Shown here in pieces: positions 9,530 to 18,509 of a DNA stretch of 64,000 bases (positions are counted from its first letter, which is position 1; each line of letters opens with the position of its first letter). The DNA lies in contig NZ_LATZ01000007.1 of NCBI RefSeq assembly GCF_000981385.1, positions 90,919 to 154,918 on the forward strand, written 5' to 3'. Made by a program: the position numbers and the translations under genes. The notes beneath the pieces were generated by a model, which was not told where the DNA came from, ran no database searches, and saw nothing but the letters and a program-made list of their open reading frames with translations. This DNA is from Bacillus sp. SA1-12 (GTDB taxonomy: Bacteria; Bacillota; Bacilli; Bacillales; Bacillaceae).

Positions 9530-10009
9530 CATGCAGTGAGCTTTACAAAGGGGCCTTGCTGCATGACATTGGGAAAATTCGCATTCCCGATCAAGATTCT
9601 CCTAAAACCAGATCGACTAACAGAAGAGGAGTTCACCATCATTAAACAGCATCCAATGATCGGGGCAGCGATTCTATCGAATTTAGAGCCGAGAGGATCA
9701 ATGGTTTATACGATCCAAACAGTCAGATCTCATCATGAAAGAATGAATGGAACAGGGTATCCGGATAGGTTAAAGGGGGAAGATATTCCGCTTTTCGCAA
9801 GAATTGTCGCGGTGGCTGATTCGTTTGATGCGATGACAAGCTCCCGTTCCTACAGCCCTGAATTATCCTATCAAGGAGCCGCTGCGGAGCTCATTCGCTG
9901 TAAACATACCTTGTTTGACGCATCAGTTGTTGACACGTTTACAGAAATACTTGAAGAATGTGAGTATCGTGTTGAAAATTGTGAAATAGGGGTTGGCGGG
10001 GCAATATAA
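9530..10009 (+). pseudogene. HD-GYP domain phosphodiesterase remnant (truncated, frameshifted)
   Basis: The HD part is readable in one frame as ELYKGALLHDIGKIRIPDQ (about 9538-9594) and continues in another frame as ILLKPDRLTEEEF, then HHERMNGTGYPDRLKG, IVAVADSFDAMTS, to a stop at 10009. One single-base slip near 9594 joins the two into a normal HD-GYP core, so this is a broken gene. Everything upstream of the HD motif is missing, because the preceding terminator lies only about 40 nt away. The intact family hydrolyses cyclic di-GMP; this copy should be inactive unless the slip is a sequencing error. Confidence 0.8.
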
Positions 10010-10159
10010 TAATAAGGGGATCAGACCCCTCAAACACAATATAGTAGTAAAATAAATTCCTATATTGGCGTTTGTTTGTGGGGCCAGACCCTTGTGAGAC
10101 AGGCTCATTTTTAGATCTAGGTAATACATTGAGCAATTTGTTCTGAAGTGCATTTGTTC

Positions 10160-12313
10160 CTATTCAGTTTGTGTATCAGTATTTTGCTCTGTTTCAAAAA
10201 GATTTCGTCCTCCCATGCCTCTTGGACCGCCGCCATTACCGCCAAATCCGCCGGAGGGTGCTTCTGTTACACCAGATTCATCAAGGTATGTGATCATACT
10301 TGATAGCGTAAATTTTAACGGTTGTGAGCCTTCTTTATAGTGTGCTGTTTCATACAAGCCATCTTTCTGTTCCCCGCTTAATGTGCCGCCTGAACTAATT
10401 GTATAGGATTGGCCACTATGGAGGTCTGGTGTACTGATTAGAATGGTTTGATATTGCTTTTCTGGAGCAATCGCAAAGACTTGTTCACCATTCTCATCAG
10501 CTACATAGACGGATGTTCCGGCTTCTTGAAACTCAGAGAAAGTCATCATTACCGCGTTTTGCGATGAATCTTCTGAAATACCCTGGGCCATACCGCTGCT
10601 GCCTGCAGCAACTAGAATGCCTCCCTCCATTAAATAGGATTCGTTATAATCAAGCGAACCATTTCCAGATGAGGTTGGTCCGTATACAAGTACTGTTCCG
10701 CCCGTCTGTTTAATCGCAGTATTCGAATCGAGGCCATCGCCATTTGCATCCACATATAGGTAGCCGCCTTCAATGACTAATTGACTATCTTCCGTTGTTT
10801 CCGTTGTCTCTACTTCAGCTGCGTCTGTTTCTTCTTCTGTTGAACTATTCATACCCATTCGAGGCATTTCCGCATCACTGCTGCCGCCATTTACATTTAC
10901 GCCATCATCTTCTGAATGAACATAAATGCTGCCATCAGTAACTGTGATATTTATGCCTTCAATACCTTCTAAGCTCTTTTCGACTTTGACGGTTCCTCCG
11001 GTAATAGCTACATCTGCACCGCCGTGAATACCGTCATCTCCAGTTGAAACCTTGATTTTACCGCCAGAAATGGTTAGGTTTTTATCACTATGAAGTGAAT
11101 CTTCAAGAGAGTCGATGGTAAATGTTCCTCCCGCAATCACGATCTCAGTGCCTGCTTTTATCCCTTTTGTGCTAATTGTATCCTCTGATTCTGCTTCTTC
11201 CGTTGTTTCTTCAGCCGCCATTTGCGGCGGCTCACCACCCGCCGGCATTTCACGGGATGCTTGCAGTTGTTCCTGAATATCGGGATAGTTCTGTAAAATG
11301 GTTTGAATCTCTTCAAAGCTTTTTGCATTTTGCAGTTGTTCTTTTACTTCATCGGAAACTTCTACACCTTCCAACATACGATCGATCATTATTGACATAT
11401 CCTCAGTATTTCCCATAGGACGGTCCATAGGCTGTTCAGTACTTTTAATCGTTTCAGGGCTTCCTCCGCCGGCAATAATCGAATATTCTCCGTCTATAAC
11501 AGTAACAGCCTTTTCAGCTTGTACGCCATCACCTTTTGCTTGAACCGCTACTGAACCGCTCTCCAAAACAATGTTTCCTTTTGATTCATCCTCATCATTC
11601 GAGGCTTTCAAACCATCTCCGTTTGCTGTTACCGAGACCACAGCGTCCTTTACAGCCAATAAGTCCCGGCCAACAATTCCATCATCAGCAGATGTAACAT
11701 CAATCGTACCGCCTGTAATTTTTAAATCGTCACGACTTGTAATGCCATCCTTAAATTGACCCGATACCTTTAACATACCAGAGCCATTAATCGTTAAATC
11801 GTCTTTACTAAAGATGGCAGCTTCTGGCTCATCTGTTTCACCATCTTTATATACATATTCTTTTCCATCAGTAAGAGTATTTTCAGTATCTTTTTCGAGT
11901 GAAACCACGGTTTTATCCGCCTGTTTTATATAAATAGGTGCACTTGTTGAAGAGTGAATCTCCGCGCCATTTAAAATGAGTCGTACCGTGCCGGCATCCT
12001 CTGCATCGACCACGATCTGACCATCCTTTAGTGTACCCTCTACAACATAGGTTCCGGTTGTACGAATCATTATTTGAGAATCCTCAACAATGACTCCATC
12101 ATTCTCCTCAACCGTTGCTGTCGTGTTCTCTAATTGAATATAAGTTACCTCTGTATCTTGCCAGCTTGTATACGAATCATCGCTGTTATACGTGACAAGA
12201 TTATTAGCAAGCTCTGCAGCATTTGTACTGCTGCTCGGATTGCTGCTGCAACCGCTGGCGAGAATGGAAAGACAAACGAATAGAGATAAAAACCTAGTCA
12301 TCCTTTTCTTCAT
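10160..12313 (-). CDS. beta-helix carbohydrate-binding lipoprotein (Cthe_2159-like)
   Basis: A 717-aa exported lipoprotein: MKKRMTRFL, hydrophobic stretch, lipobox LASGC. The mature part is a long series of GG-rich beta-strand repeats (for example ITGGTIDVTSADDGI, ISGGKIKVSTGDDGIHGG), the right-handed beta-helix pattern of the Cthe_2159 family, described as binding acidic polysaccharide. An acidic Ser/Thr/Glu-rich insert (about residues 365-385) and a Gly-rich tail (GGFGGNGGGPRGMGG) follow. It is last in a minus-strand cluster with a DUF4956 membrane protein and a VTC-domain protein, a recurrent association that points to the cell surface and polyphosphate. Confidence 0.82.
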   Translation of the reverse strand: MKKRMTRFLSLFVCLSILASGCSSNPSSSTNAAELANNLVTYNSDDSYTSWQDTEVTYIQLENTTATVEENDGVIVEDSQIMIRTTGTYVVEGTLKDGQIVVDAEDAGTVRLILNGAEIHSSTSAPIYIKQADKTVVSLEKDTENTLTDGKEYVYKDGETDEPEAAIFSKDDLTINGSGMLKVSGQFKDGITSRDDLKITGGTIDVTSADDGIVGRDLLAVKDAVVSVTANGDGLKASNDEDESKGNIVLESGSVAVQAKGDGVQAEKAVTVIDGEYSIIAGGGSPETIKSTEQPMDRPMGNTEDMSIMIDRMLEGVEVSDEVKEQLQNAKSFEEIQTILQNYPDIQEQLQASREMPAGGEPPQMAAEETTEEAESEDTISTKGIKAGTEIVIAGGTFTIDSLEDSLHSDKNLTISGGKIKVSTGDDGIHGGADVAITGGTVKVEKSLEGIEGINITVTDGSIYVHSEDDGVNVNGGSSDAEMPRMGMNSSTEEETDAAEVETTETTEDSQLVIEGGYLYVDANGDGLDSNTAIKQTGGTVLVYGPTSSGNGSLDYNESYLMEGGILVAAGSSGMAQGISEDSSQNAVMMTFSEFQEAGTSVYVADENGEQVFAIAPEKQYQTILISTPDLHSGQSYTISSGGTLSGEQKDGLYETAHYKEGSQPLKFTLSSMITYLDESGVTEAPSGGFGGNGGGPRGMGGRNLFETEQNTDTQTE

Positions 12314-12350
12314 TCTGCTAACCTCCTTTGTTAAAACTTTGCGTTTGATG

Positions 12351-12380
12351 GGAAAAAGAAGGGGCTATTGTCCCCTTCTT
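12351..12380 (-). terminator. hairpin between DUF4956 and lipoprotein genes
   Basis: On the minus strand AAGAAGGGG / CCCCTTCTT with a T-rich tail, overlapping the DUF4956 stop codon. It probably reduces read-through into the lipoprotein gene 40 nt further on. Confidence 0.65.
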
Positions 12381-13062
12381 ATGCTGTAAAGTTGCCATCA
12401 TAGCTAAGCATGACGGCAGAACGCACGCCTTGAATGGCTGAAAGTTCGGATGCAATCTCGGCATCGTTTTCTTTTACACGAATTTCGTATGTGACTTCAA
12501 CTTCATGATCTTGAATAATGGATTTTGATTTTAACGAGAATTTTTTTGTTTTTTCTTTCATGATACGTTCAATTTGTTCCCCGACAGCATGTTGATCAAA
12601 TTTCACAACCAAAAGGTAAGGGTTGTCCACTTTAATTTTGTTTGCGAATAAAAGAATAACTAGTCCTATAAGAACGGAACCGACAACTGCTAATAAAATG
12701 AATCCTGCACCGCTCAAAATACCGGCAATGACAGACCAGAATAAGTAAACTAAATCCATTGGATCTTTAATAGGTGTACGGAAACGAACAATTGATAACG
12801 CCCCAACCATACCGAGTGATAATAACACGTTCTGGCTGATTCCCATGATGACTAATGCAGTTGCCATTGTCATAATGATTAGTGAAATATTGAAGGAATG
12901 TGAGTAAATCACACCGTTAAAGGTTTTTTTATAGATGGCGTAAATAAATAATCCGACTAAAAACGCTACGCCAATCCCAAGCAGGGAATCGATAATTGAA
13001 AATGAAGTTGTTTTCTCTATAAAACTTGATTTGAAAATATCTGAAAAATTAGTTGTATCCAT
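12379..13062 (-). CDS. DUF4956 membrane protein
   Basis: A 227-aa protein with about four to five hydrophobic segments in its first 145 residues and a soluble C-terminal domain (LLVVKFDQHAVGEQIERIM onward) resembling small regulatory alpha/beta domains. RFRTPIKDPMDLVYLFW is the conserved loop of the DUF4956 family. The family is regularly found next to VTC-type polyphosphate polymerases, as here. Function unknown; a role in polyphosphate or polymer handling across the membrane is inference. Start ATG follows AAGGAGAG. The roughly 180-nt gap to the upstream gene holds GC-richer sequence I cannot name. Confidence 0.82.
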   Translation of the reverse strand: MDTTNFSDIFKSSFIEKTTSFSIIDSLLGIGVAFLVGLFIYAIYKKTFNGVIYSHSFNISLIIMTMATALVIMGISQNVLLSLGMVGALSIVRFRTPIKDPMDLVYLFWSVIAGILSGAGFILLAVVGSVLIGLVILLFANKIKVDNPYLLVVKFDQHAVGEQIERIMKEKTKKFSLKSKSIIQDHEVEVTYEIRVKENDAEIASELSAIQGVRSAVMLSYDGNFTA

Positions 13063-13245
13063 TTTTTACTCTCCTTAATTATATTGTTATCCCATTCTTA
13101 ACGGGCAGTAAGTCCCCAGAAGCGAAAGTGGGAGAAACTTGTGTCCGTAAAGTTTCCGACAAAGGGCAGGAAGCCCAAGTCAGGTGCAGGGTTTCGCTGC
13201 AATTCAATACAGGCTGAAAAAAACATCCCTTATTGAAGTTTGACT

Positions 13246-13947
13246 TTATCCATACATGCGACTTAATTGGTATTTTGAATAGGCTTCTTGTCTTGTGTCT
13301 GACAGCTGAAGTAAAAGTTTAATAGCATCTGGCAAGTATTCATCATATTTTACTTCTAAGATGACCAAGCTGGGTTCTAACACATCTACCATTGGTAAGT
13401 GTTTATTGAACATATCTGTATTTTGTAAGCTTGATTGAACCTTTGTATCAAAGGTGACTCGAACGTTTCCATATGGGTACATCAATGCTTCACGTTCATA
13501 ATCAACCACTGTCTTTGGTTTGATTTGATGATTTTGCATCTCAAAAAATAAATCACGTATAAGGGCTCTTTCGTCTTGTTTCATCCAGAGAATGTCAGTG
13601 GTCCGCATTTTTTCAAATTCTGCTCTTGTTATTTGGCATTTTGATTTGTATGTCAAATTATTCCTCTTGCTTTTCCGCTCAAGATTAATGACATGATCGT
13701 CCTTCTCATAAATTCGAACACGGTATTTATCCCGATTTAAGAATCCCTCTTTTTTCTCGTTCAAAATTTTATTATCAAAATTATCGAAGTATGTTGAACG
13801 AATCAAATATTTCCCATTTGCTCCTGCATTAGCATCTCTTTTCATAAAATGCAGCAGTTTACGGCGGAGCACGTGATATTCTGAAACTGAAATCGCATGT
13901 TTCAGTTCTTGACGACCTTTCGGATTAAATGAGGTCTGAATCGGCAT
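13246..13947 (-). CDS. VTC-domain polyphosphate polymerase-like protein
   Basis: A 233-aa protein of the VTC/CYTH-like triphosphate tunnel fold: basic LIRSTYFDN, YRVRIYEKDD, INLERKSKRNN and the acidic strand VILEVKYDEYLPD that would coordinate metal. In yeast, VTC4 makes polyphosphate from ATP; bacterial members of this size are inferred to do the same or a related reaction. A longer open frame begins at 13971, but the ATG at 13947 sits behind the near-perfect AAGGAGGAAAGG, so I use it. First gene of the minus-strand trio with DUF4956 and the beta-helix lipoprotein. Confidence 0.85.
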   Translation of the reverse strand: MPIQTSFNPKGRQELKHAISVSEYHVLRRKLLHFMKRDANAGANGKYLIRSTYFDNFDNKILNEKKEGFLNRDKYRVRIYEKDDHVINLERKSKRNNLTYKSKCQITRAEFEKMRTTDILWMKQDERALIRDLFFEMQNHQIKPKTVVDYEREALMYPYGNVRVTFDTKVQSSLQNTDMFNKHLPMVDVLEPSLVILEVKYDEYLPDAIKLLLQLSDTRQEAYSKYQLSRMYG

Positions 13948-14111
13948 TTTCCTTTCCTCCTTTTCCATCACATTTATAAACCTCCTTTGTTTGGAGATAT
14001 ATAATCAATGATTGACTAGTACATTAGCTAGTCTAAAAGGGGTATGTGTCAGGAAGATGTCAAGTAAAGTTTTTGTAAATTAAATTTGGAGAGTGTAAAC
14101 GTTCATTGGAT

Positions 14112-14149
14112 GGAAAAAAGAGAGAAAAGGAAATGGATGCCCCATTTCC
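14112..14149 (-). terminator. terminator of PAP2-type gene
   Basis: On the minus strand GGAAATGG / CCATTTCC with a following T-rich tract. Confidence 0.8.
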
Positions 14150-14158
14150 TCGTTATTT

Positions 14159-14872
14159 TTAGTGCACATTGACGTTTTGTTCTTTCAATACGCGTACAAC
14201 GATTTGCCCGATTTGCTTGCCTAATCTTAACCCTTCATCATTGTCTGCTTTAAAATGGACACCAGCGTACAAACGTGAGAGGGCACAACTTTCCATTTTC
14301 TTTTTAATATTTGCTGCTTCTTGTGGAAAAAAATAACTTAGGACCGATTCAGCACATCCTGCAACAGTGGCGTGTGCTGAAGGGTAGGCCGGAAAACGCG
14401 GTGTTGTCAGTACAGGTGATAGATTCCTCCCATATTGATTCGGTCTTGCCATATCCCAGAGATATTTAAAATGCCACGACATCACAAAGGCATCATTAAC
14501 AGCAGCGTGAAAATATCCAAGTATTCTGGCAATATAAGGTGAGCTTAACCGGTATTTTTTCGCAAGGCTGAAAATCATCGGTGTCATGTTTTCCGTTGCT
14601 TCCTCCATTCCCCAGTATTGTGCGAGGCGTATTTGCTGAGGTGTTAACGATGATAAGGTTTGTTCAACAATTGATAATTCCATTCCCCAATTTATTTCAA
14701 GAGGATGTTTAATTTGCCAAGTAATTTGTTGCCGAAAAGGATCAAGGAATGCATTGTTTCCATGTCTTCTAATAAAAAACATTGGATAATAAGCGGGTGC
14801 CGGATAAGGCTTTGGCGGGGTTTGCTCACCTTGATAAGGATATTCTGACCATCTTCGATAATTTGTCCTCAT
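14159..14872 (-). CDS. PAP2 / vanadium-haloperoxidase fold phosphatase
   Basis: A 237-aa protein carrying the three PAP2 signatures: KYLWDMARP (KX6RP), the PSAH histidine loop (PAYPSAHATVAG) and SRLYAGVHFKAD (SRX5HX3D). These residues bind phosphate or vanadate. There is no strong transmembrane pattern, which resembles the soluble vanadium-dependent-haloperoxidase-like group rather than membrane lipid phosphatases. The substrate is unknown. It is a single gene with its own terminator, divergent from menA. Confidence 0.83.
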   Translation of the reverse strand: MRTNYRRWSEYPYQGEQTPPKPYPAPAYYPMFFIRRHGNNAFLDPFRQQITWQIKHPLEINWGMELSIVEQTLSSLTPQQIRLAQYWGMEEATENMTPMIFSLAKKYRLSSPYIARILGYFHAAVNDAFVMSWHFKYLWDMARPNQYGRNLSPVLTTPRFPAYPSAHATVAGCAESVLSYFFPQEAANIKKKMESCALSRLYAGVHFKADNDEGLRLGKQIGQIVVRVLKEQNVNVH

Positions 14873-15075
14873 AATAACCAGCCCCTTCAGTTTTGCTCCT
14901 TATTCCTTATGAAAAGGGGGAGGATAATATAACATAAACAATCATGTTCATTCCCCATGTTTTACAAATCCCCAAGTTTTGCTATCCCAAGCTTTGCGGC
15001 AATATCTTCTTTTTTAATGAACATACAGTTATAATGAAGTCAGCTAGATTTTTACTAATAGAAAGGAAAAGATTG

Positions 15076-16008
15076 ATGAGTCAAGATAAATTAAAAAATC
15101 ATAAACATACAGGAGAATCAAGTACAGGAAAAGTATTATGGCAGTTAACCCGTCCTCATACATTAACAGCTTCATTTGTACCAGTCTTAATAGGGACTGT
15201 CTTAGCGATGTTTTATGCGGAGATAGATATTTTGCTTTTTATGGCGATGCTTTTTTCTTGTCTTTTTATTCAAATTGCTACGAATTTATTTAATGAGTAT
15301 TATGACTTTAAACGCGGGCTTGATACGGAAGACTCAGTCGGAATTGGGGGAGCTATCGTCCGTCACGGAATGCAGCCAAAGACCGTGTTGCAATTAGCGT
15401 TAGCTTCATATGGTATTGCATTATTGCTCGGCATCTATATTTGCAGCAATAGCAGCTGGTGGTTAGCTCTGATTGGACTTGGAGGTATGGCGATAGGATA
15501 CCTGTACACAGGTGGGCCATATCCGATTGCCTATACACCATTTGGAGAACTATTTGCAGGGATTTGCATGGGTTCATTTTTCGTATTGATTTCTTTCTTT
15601 ATTCAAACAGGTATGATTAATACACAAAGTATTTTAATATCCATTCCGATTGCGATTCTTGTAGGTGCCATCAATCTCTCGAACAACATTCGTGATATAG
15701 AAGAAGATATAAAAGGCGGACGCAAGACTTTAGCTATTTTAATGGGGCAGAAAAGAGCGATTTATTTCTTGGCATTTTTATTTGTGCTGGCGTATGTATG
15801 GATCACAGGATTAGTAATTACTACCGGTATAAGCCCATGGCTGTTTCTTATTTTCCTGAGTATTCCAAAACCGATTCAAGCCATAAAGGGGTTTGTACGC
15901 AGAGATAATCCTTTAAATATGGTGATGGCGATGAAAGCAACTGGCCAAACAAACACCATTTTCGGCTTTCTGCTTTCAATAGGTTTATTTATTAGTTATC
16001 TTTTTTAA
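15076..16008 (+). CDS. menA: 1,4-dihydroxy-2-naphthoate polyprenyltransferase
   Basis: UbiA-family membrane prenyltransferase of 310 aa with about nine hydrophobic segments. It joins a polyprenyl diphosphate to DHNA in menaquinone synthesis. Both Asp-rich Mg-diphosphate motifs are present: NEYYDFKRGLDTED in the first cytosolic loop and NNIRDIEEDIKGGRKT in the second. The KVLWQLTRPHTLTASF opening is typical of MenA. A longer frame begins at 14944, but MSQDKLK at 15076, after GAAAGGAAAAG, gives the normal length. Stand-alone menA genes are usual in Bacillus. Confidence 0.9.
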   Translation: MSQDKLKNHKHTGESSTGKVLWQLTRPHTLTASFVPVLIGTVLAMFYAEIDILLFMAMLFSCLFIQIATNLFNEYYDFKRGLDTEDSVGIGGAIVRHGMQPKTVLQLALASYGIALLLGIYICSNSSWWLALIGLGGMAIGYLYTGGPYPIAYTPFGELFAGICMGSFFVLISFFIQTGMINTQSILISIPIAILVGAINLSNNIRDIEEDIKGGRKTLAILMGQKRAIYFLAFLFVLAYVWITGLVITTGISPWLFLIFLSIPKPIQAIKGFVRRDNPLNMVMAMKATGQTNTIFGFLLSIGLFISYLF

Positions 16009-16044
16009 TGTTATCCATTCAACCTAAATGATAGGGGAAATCAG

Positions 16045-16395
16045 ATGGAAACTAGCTTAAAACAACATCTGCTTGAACTTGAAGAAAAGTTGTTGATGCC
16101 TGAAATACGTTCGTCAAGGGATGAACTAAAAAAATTGCTCGGCGAAACCTTTTTTGAAATTGGGAGCTCTGGCAGAGTTTTGTACAAAAATGAGGAGATT
16201 CATGCAGAGGGAATAGGCCTGGTTAAGATGAGGTTGAGTGATTTTGAAATCCATCCATTATCTGAAGAGATCGTGTTAACCACCTATCGAATCTTTAATG
16301 AAGAAACCAAACACCATACATTGCGCAGTTCAATCTGGAAATGGATAAATGGCAGCTGGCAAATGGTTTTTCATCAAGGGACAAAAACCGAATAG
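16045..16395 (+). CDS. DUF4440 / NTF2-like protein
   Basis: A 116-aa protein with the cone-like alpha+beta fold pattern of the NTF2 superfamily: helical N-terminus (LLELEEKLLMPEIRSSRDEL), then LLGETFFEIGSSGRVL and the strand pair HTLRSSIWKWINGSWQMVFHQ. Such DUF4440 proteins bind small ligands or act as minor enzymes; no role can be assigned. Start ATG follows AGGGGAAAT. It lies about 35 nt after menA and may be co-transcribed. Confidence 0.78.
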   Translation: METSLKQHLLELEEKLLMPEIRSSRDELKKLLGETFFEIGSSGRVLYKNEEIHAEGIGLVKMRLSDFEIHPLSEEIVLTTYRIFNEETKHHTLRSSIWKWINGSWQMVFHQGTKTE

Positions 16396-16463
16396 CCGCT
16401 ATGACACTCCTGTGAATTCTAAATGGGTTATAATGGAATTGACTAAAAAGGGGGGAGCTGCAA

Positions 16464-16829
16464 ATGATCATTGGATTGCATCACGCACAGATTACGATTC
16501 CAAAGGGTGCAGAGGCAGAAGGGAAGCATTTTTATTGTCAAATACTAGGATTAAAAGAAGTTGAAAAACCTGACTCTCTTAAAGGAAGAGGAGGTTTTTG
16601 GCTGCAAGTCGGAAATCTGGAGGTCCATGTAGGAACAGAGGAAGGCTTTGATCGCTTCTCAACAAAAGCTCATTTAGCCTACGAAGTAGAAAATGTGTCC
16701 TATTGGAGAAGAGTATTAGAGAAACATCAAATAGAAATAATAGAATCTGTCCCGATCCCTGATTATGAACGATTTGAGTTTAGAGACCCTTTTGGTAACC
16801 GAGTAGAGATGATAAAAAATATAAAGTGA
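16464..16829 (+). CDS. VOC-family (glyoxalase-like) protein
   Basis: A 121-aa single-domain vicinal oxygen chelate protein. HHAQITIPKG gives a first metal-ligand His, GKHFYCQILGLKEVEKP the helix, and FRDPFGNRVEMI the C-terminal Glu ligand strand. Members include glyoxalases, dioxygenases and antibiotic-binding proteins; substrate unknown. The ribosome binding site GGGGGAG precedes the ATG, and a strong terminator follows. Confidence 0.82.
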   Translation: MIIGLHHAQITIPKGAEAEGKHFYCQILGLKEVEKPDSLKGRGGFWLQVGNLEVHVGTEEGFDRFSTKAHLAYEVENVSYWRRVLEKHQIEIIESVPIPDYERFEFRDPFGNRVEMIKNIK

Positions 16830-16837
16830 AATAGTCA

Positions 16838-16872
16838 AAAAGAGCGCCGAACATCTTTCGGCGCTCTTTTCC
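16838..16872 (+). terminator. terminator of VOC gene
   Basis: AAGAGCGCCGAA / TTCGGCGCTCTT stem with a T tail; symmetrical enough to work in both directions. Confidence 0.85.
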
Positions 16873-16888
16873 TATTTTCTGCTAATTG

Positions 16889-16985
16889 TTATTTCCTTAA
16901 ATAAGGAAGAGGAATTGTAAATGCTGTTCCTTCACCAGCCAGTCTGTTGATCAAACGCAAAGCGTAGGTGGGTCTACCCGAGACA
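16889..16985 (-). pseudogene. sensor histidine kinase 3' tail remnant
   Basis: Reading the minus strand gives LRLINRLAGEGTAFTIPLP, then YLRK and a TAA stop. GEGTAFTIPLP is the characteristic G-box end of HATPase-type sensor kinases. No kinase sequence is recognisable further upstream before the next gene, so only the last 30 or so codons remain, probably with an internal deletion. Short fragment; chance similarity cannot be excluded. Confidence 0.4.
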
Positions 16986-17024
16986 GTTCGCTGTGAACAG
17001 AAGGAGCGGAAAGCAGTTTAACAT

Positions 17025-18290
17025 TTAAAGCAAAACGCGTTCCACCTTAAGCGGATGAAGTGCTTTTGTCTGATTCAGATAAATAAAAGCATCATACCGT
17101 TTCGACATAACTGAAGGTACGTAATTTCCAAAATGTTCGTGGGCTGGGTGATAAACAACGCCTATGGCACGATGACCGATTTGATGTTGAAAGCAGCGGC
17201 GATTTTCATCATTAAAAATGAGTAGTTTATCGTCCGGGCCTGCCTTGTGCATCATATCTTCCCAGCTTCCAGTTTTAGCGGGAGGAACAATCATTCTTTC
17301 AAAGTTTACTCCCCATTCATCTGCTGCAATGACCGTTCCGCGATGAGTACCGAAACCAACAATGAATAACTTGTCATGTCCGTATTGTTCTCTTAATAAT
17401 TGGCCGACGTTCACAATGCCTTCTTCCTTCATATCGGTTGCTCTTGCATCACCGACATGTGTATTATGCTCCCAGATGATTCCTTTAGCTCCCTTGCCGT
17501 AAAAATCAGCTATTTTCTGAATCACCTCGACCATGTGACGATCCCTGATATTCCAAGACTCATTATCATTTACAACCATCGTACGATAATAATTTTCGGC
17601 ATTTGCGGTAATGAGCCCATTTACTTCCAGACTAAGATCCCTTTCATCATGACTAGAGCTAGTATTTTTTGTTAAACAAATATCGGTTAGCAGTTTAATT
17701 ACCTCGTCATGACATCCCTCACCATAAAAAGCTGCAGATACCGCGTACTTTTCAGACTGTCGATGATATGGTTCAAAACAGGCGAAGGCTTCCTTTGCTT
17801 GTTTAATCAGAGGGGAGTTCGTTTTTTCTAAATAGATAATGATCTCATCCATAGACTCCCATAAAGAATAGATATCAATGCCATAAAAGCCGACCATTTT
17901 ATCCTGGGGCTTATTTTTATTGTATTCTTTTAGCCATTCAATAAGCTTAATCATTTCTTCATTTGCCCACATCCATGTTGGCCAACGATTAAAGGAGTGT
18001 AAAACATCCTTGGCATTGGTTGAGGTTTGATCATACCCTTTTATGTAGCGATTCACTTGTTCACAGGCAGGCCAATCCCCTTCGACAGCCAAAAAGTTAA
18101 ATTCGTTTTCTACAATAAGTTTTTTGGAAAGCTCAGCACGAATTTTATAAAATTCTGAAGTGCCATGTGATGCTTCCCCTAATAAGACATATGTTTGTTC
18201 TTGTATTTCTTCCAGTAACGGATTAAAATCATTGGGCTCATGTAATGGTATTGCGTAGTCTTTAATGGCTTCAATTATGGTTTTGTTCAT
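17025..18290 (-). CDS. erythromycin esterase family protein
   Basis: A 421-aa soluble protein of the EreA-like superfamily: LLGEASHGTSEFYKIRAEL near the N-terminus with the catalytic His and Glu, FLAVEGDWPACEQVNRYI, and WEHNTHVGDARAT in the middle. Real Ere enzymes open the macrolide lactone, but most Bacillus members of this family have no shown resistance role. Start ATG precedes MNKTIIEAIKDYAIPL. Resistance function is not established by sequence. Confidence 0.85.
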   Translation of the reverse strand: MNKTIIEAIKDYAIPLHEPNDFNPLLEEIQEQTYVLLGEASHGTSEFYKIRAELSKKLIVENEFNFLAVEGDWPACEQVNRYIKGYDQTSTNAKDVLHSFNRWPTWMWANEEMIKLIEWLKEYNKNKPQDKMVGFYGIDIYSLWESMDEIIIYLEKTNSPLIKQAKEAFACFEPYHRQSEKYAVSAAFYGEGCHDEVIKLLTDICLTKNTSSSHDERDLSLEVNGLITANAENYYRTMVVNDNESWNIRDRHMVEVIQKIADFYGKGAKGIIWEHNTHVGDARATDMKEEGIVNVGQLLREQYGHDKLFIVGFGTHRGTVIAADEWGVNFERMIVPPAKTGSWEDMMHKAGPDDKLLIFNDENRRCFQHQIGHRAIGVVYHPAHEHFGNYVPSVMSKRYDAFIYLNQTKALHPLKVERVLL

Positions 18291-18424
18291 AGTAGATCCC
18301 TCTATTTAAGTAATGGTTTAATGTTTAATCATATTGTTTCCTAAAGATCATTGTTTATCAGATGATAAACACTATCGATTTCTTTAAATATGGTTATGCA
18401 AATTAATTCAATTTGAAATTTCCA

Positions 18425-18487
18425 TTGTTTTCAAAAAAAGGATATGATATAGTATCATCGTAACTTATTAAAGAAGTTTAATAAGTT
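18425..18487 (+). promoter_or_regulatory. promoter and ROK-type operator
   Basis: TTGTTT (18425-18430), 17-nt spacer, TATAGT (18448-18453). Just after the expected start site is a perfect inverted repeat AACTTATTAAA-GAAG-TTTAATAAGTT (18462-18487), in the style of XylR-family operators. This fits autoregulation of the ROK regulator downstream. Confidence 0.7.
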
Positions 18488-18509
18488 CTTATTTAAGGTG
18501 GTGAACGTC

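Noticed and set aside
10015..10100. GGGGATCAGACCCC-like palindromes as a mobile element end
   Set aside because: Two short GC-rich motifs (near 10017 and 10080) are suggestive, but there is no transposase or target duplication.
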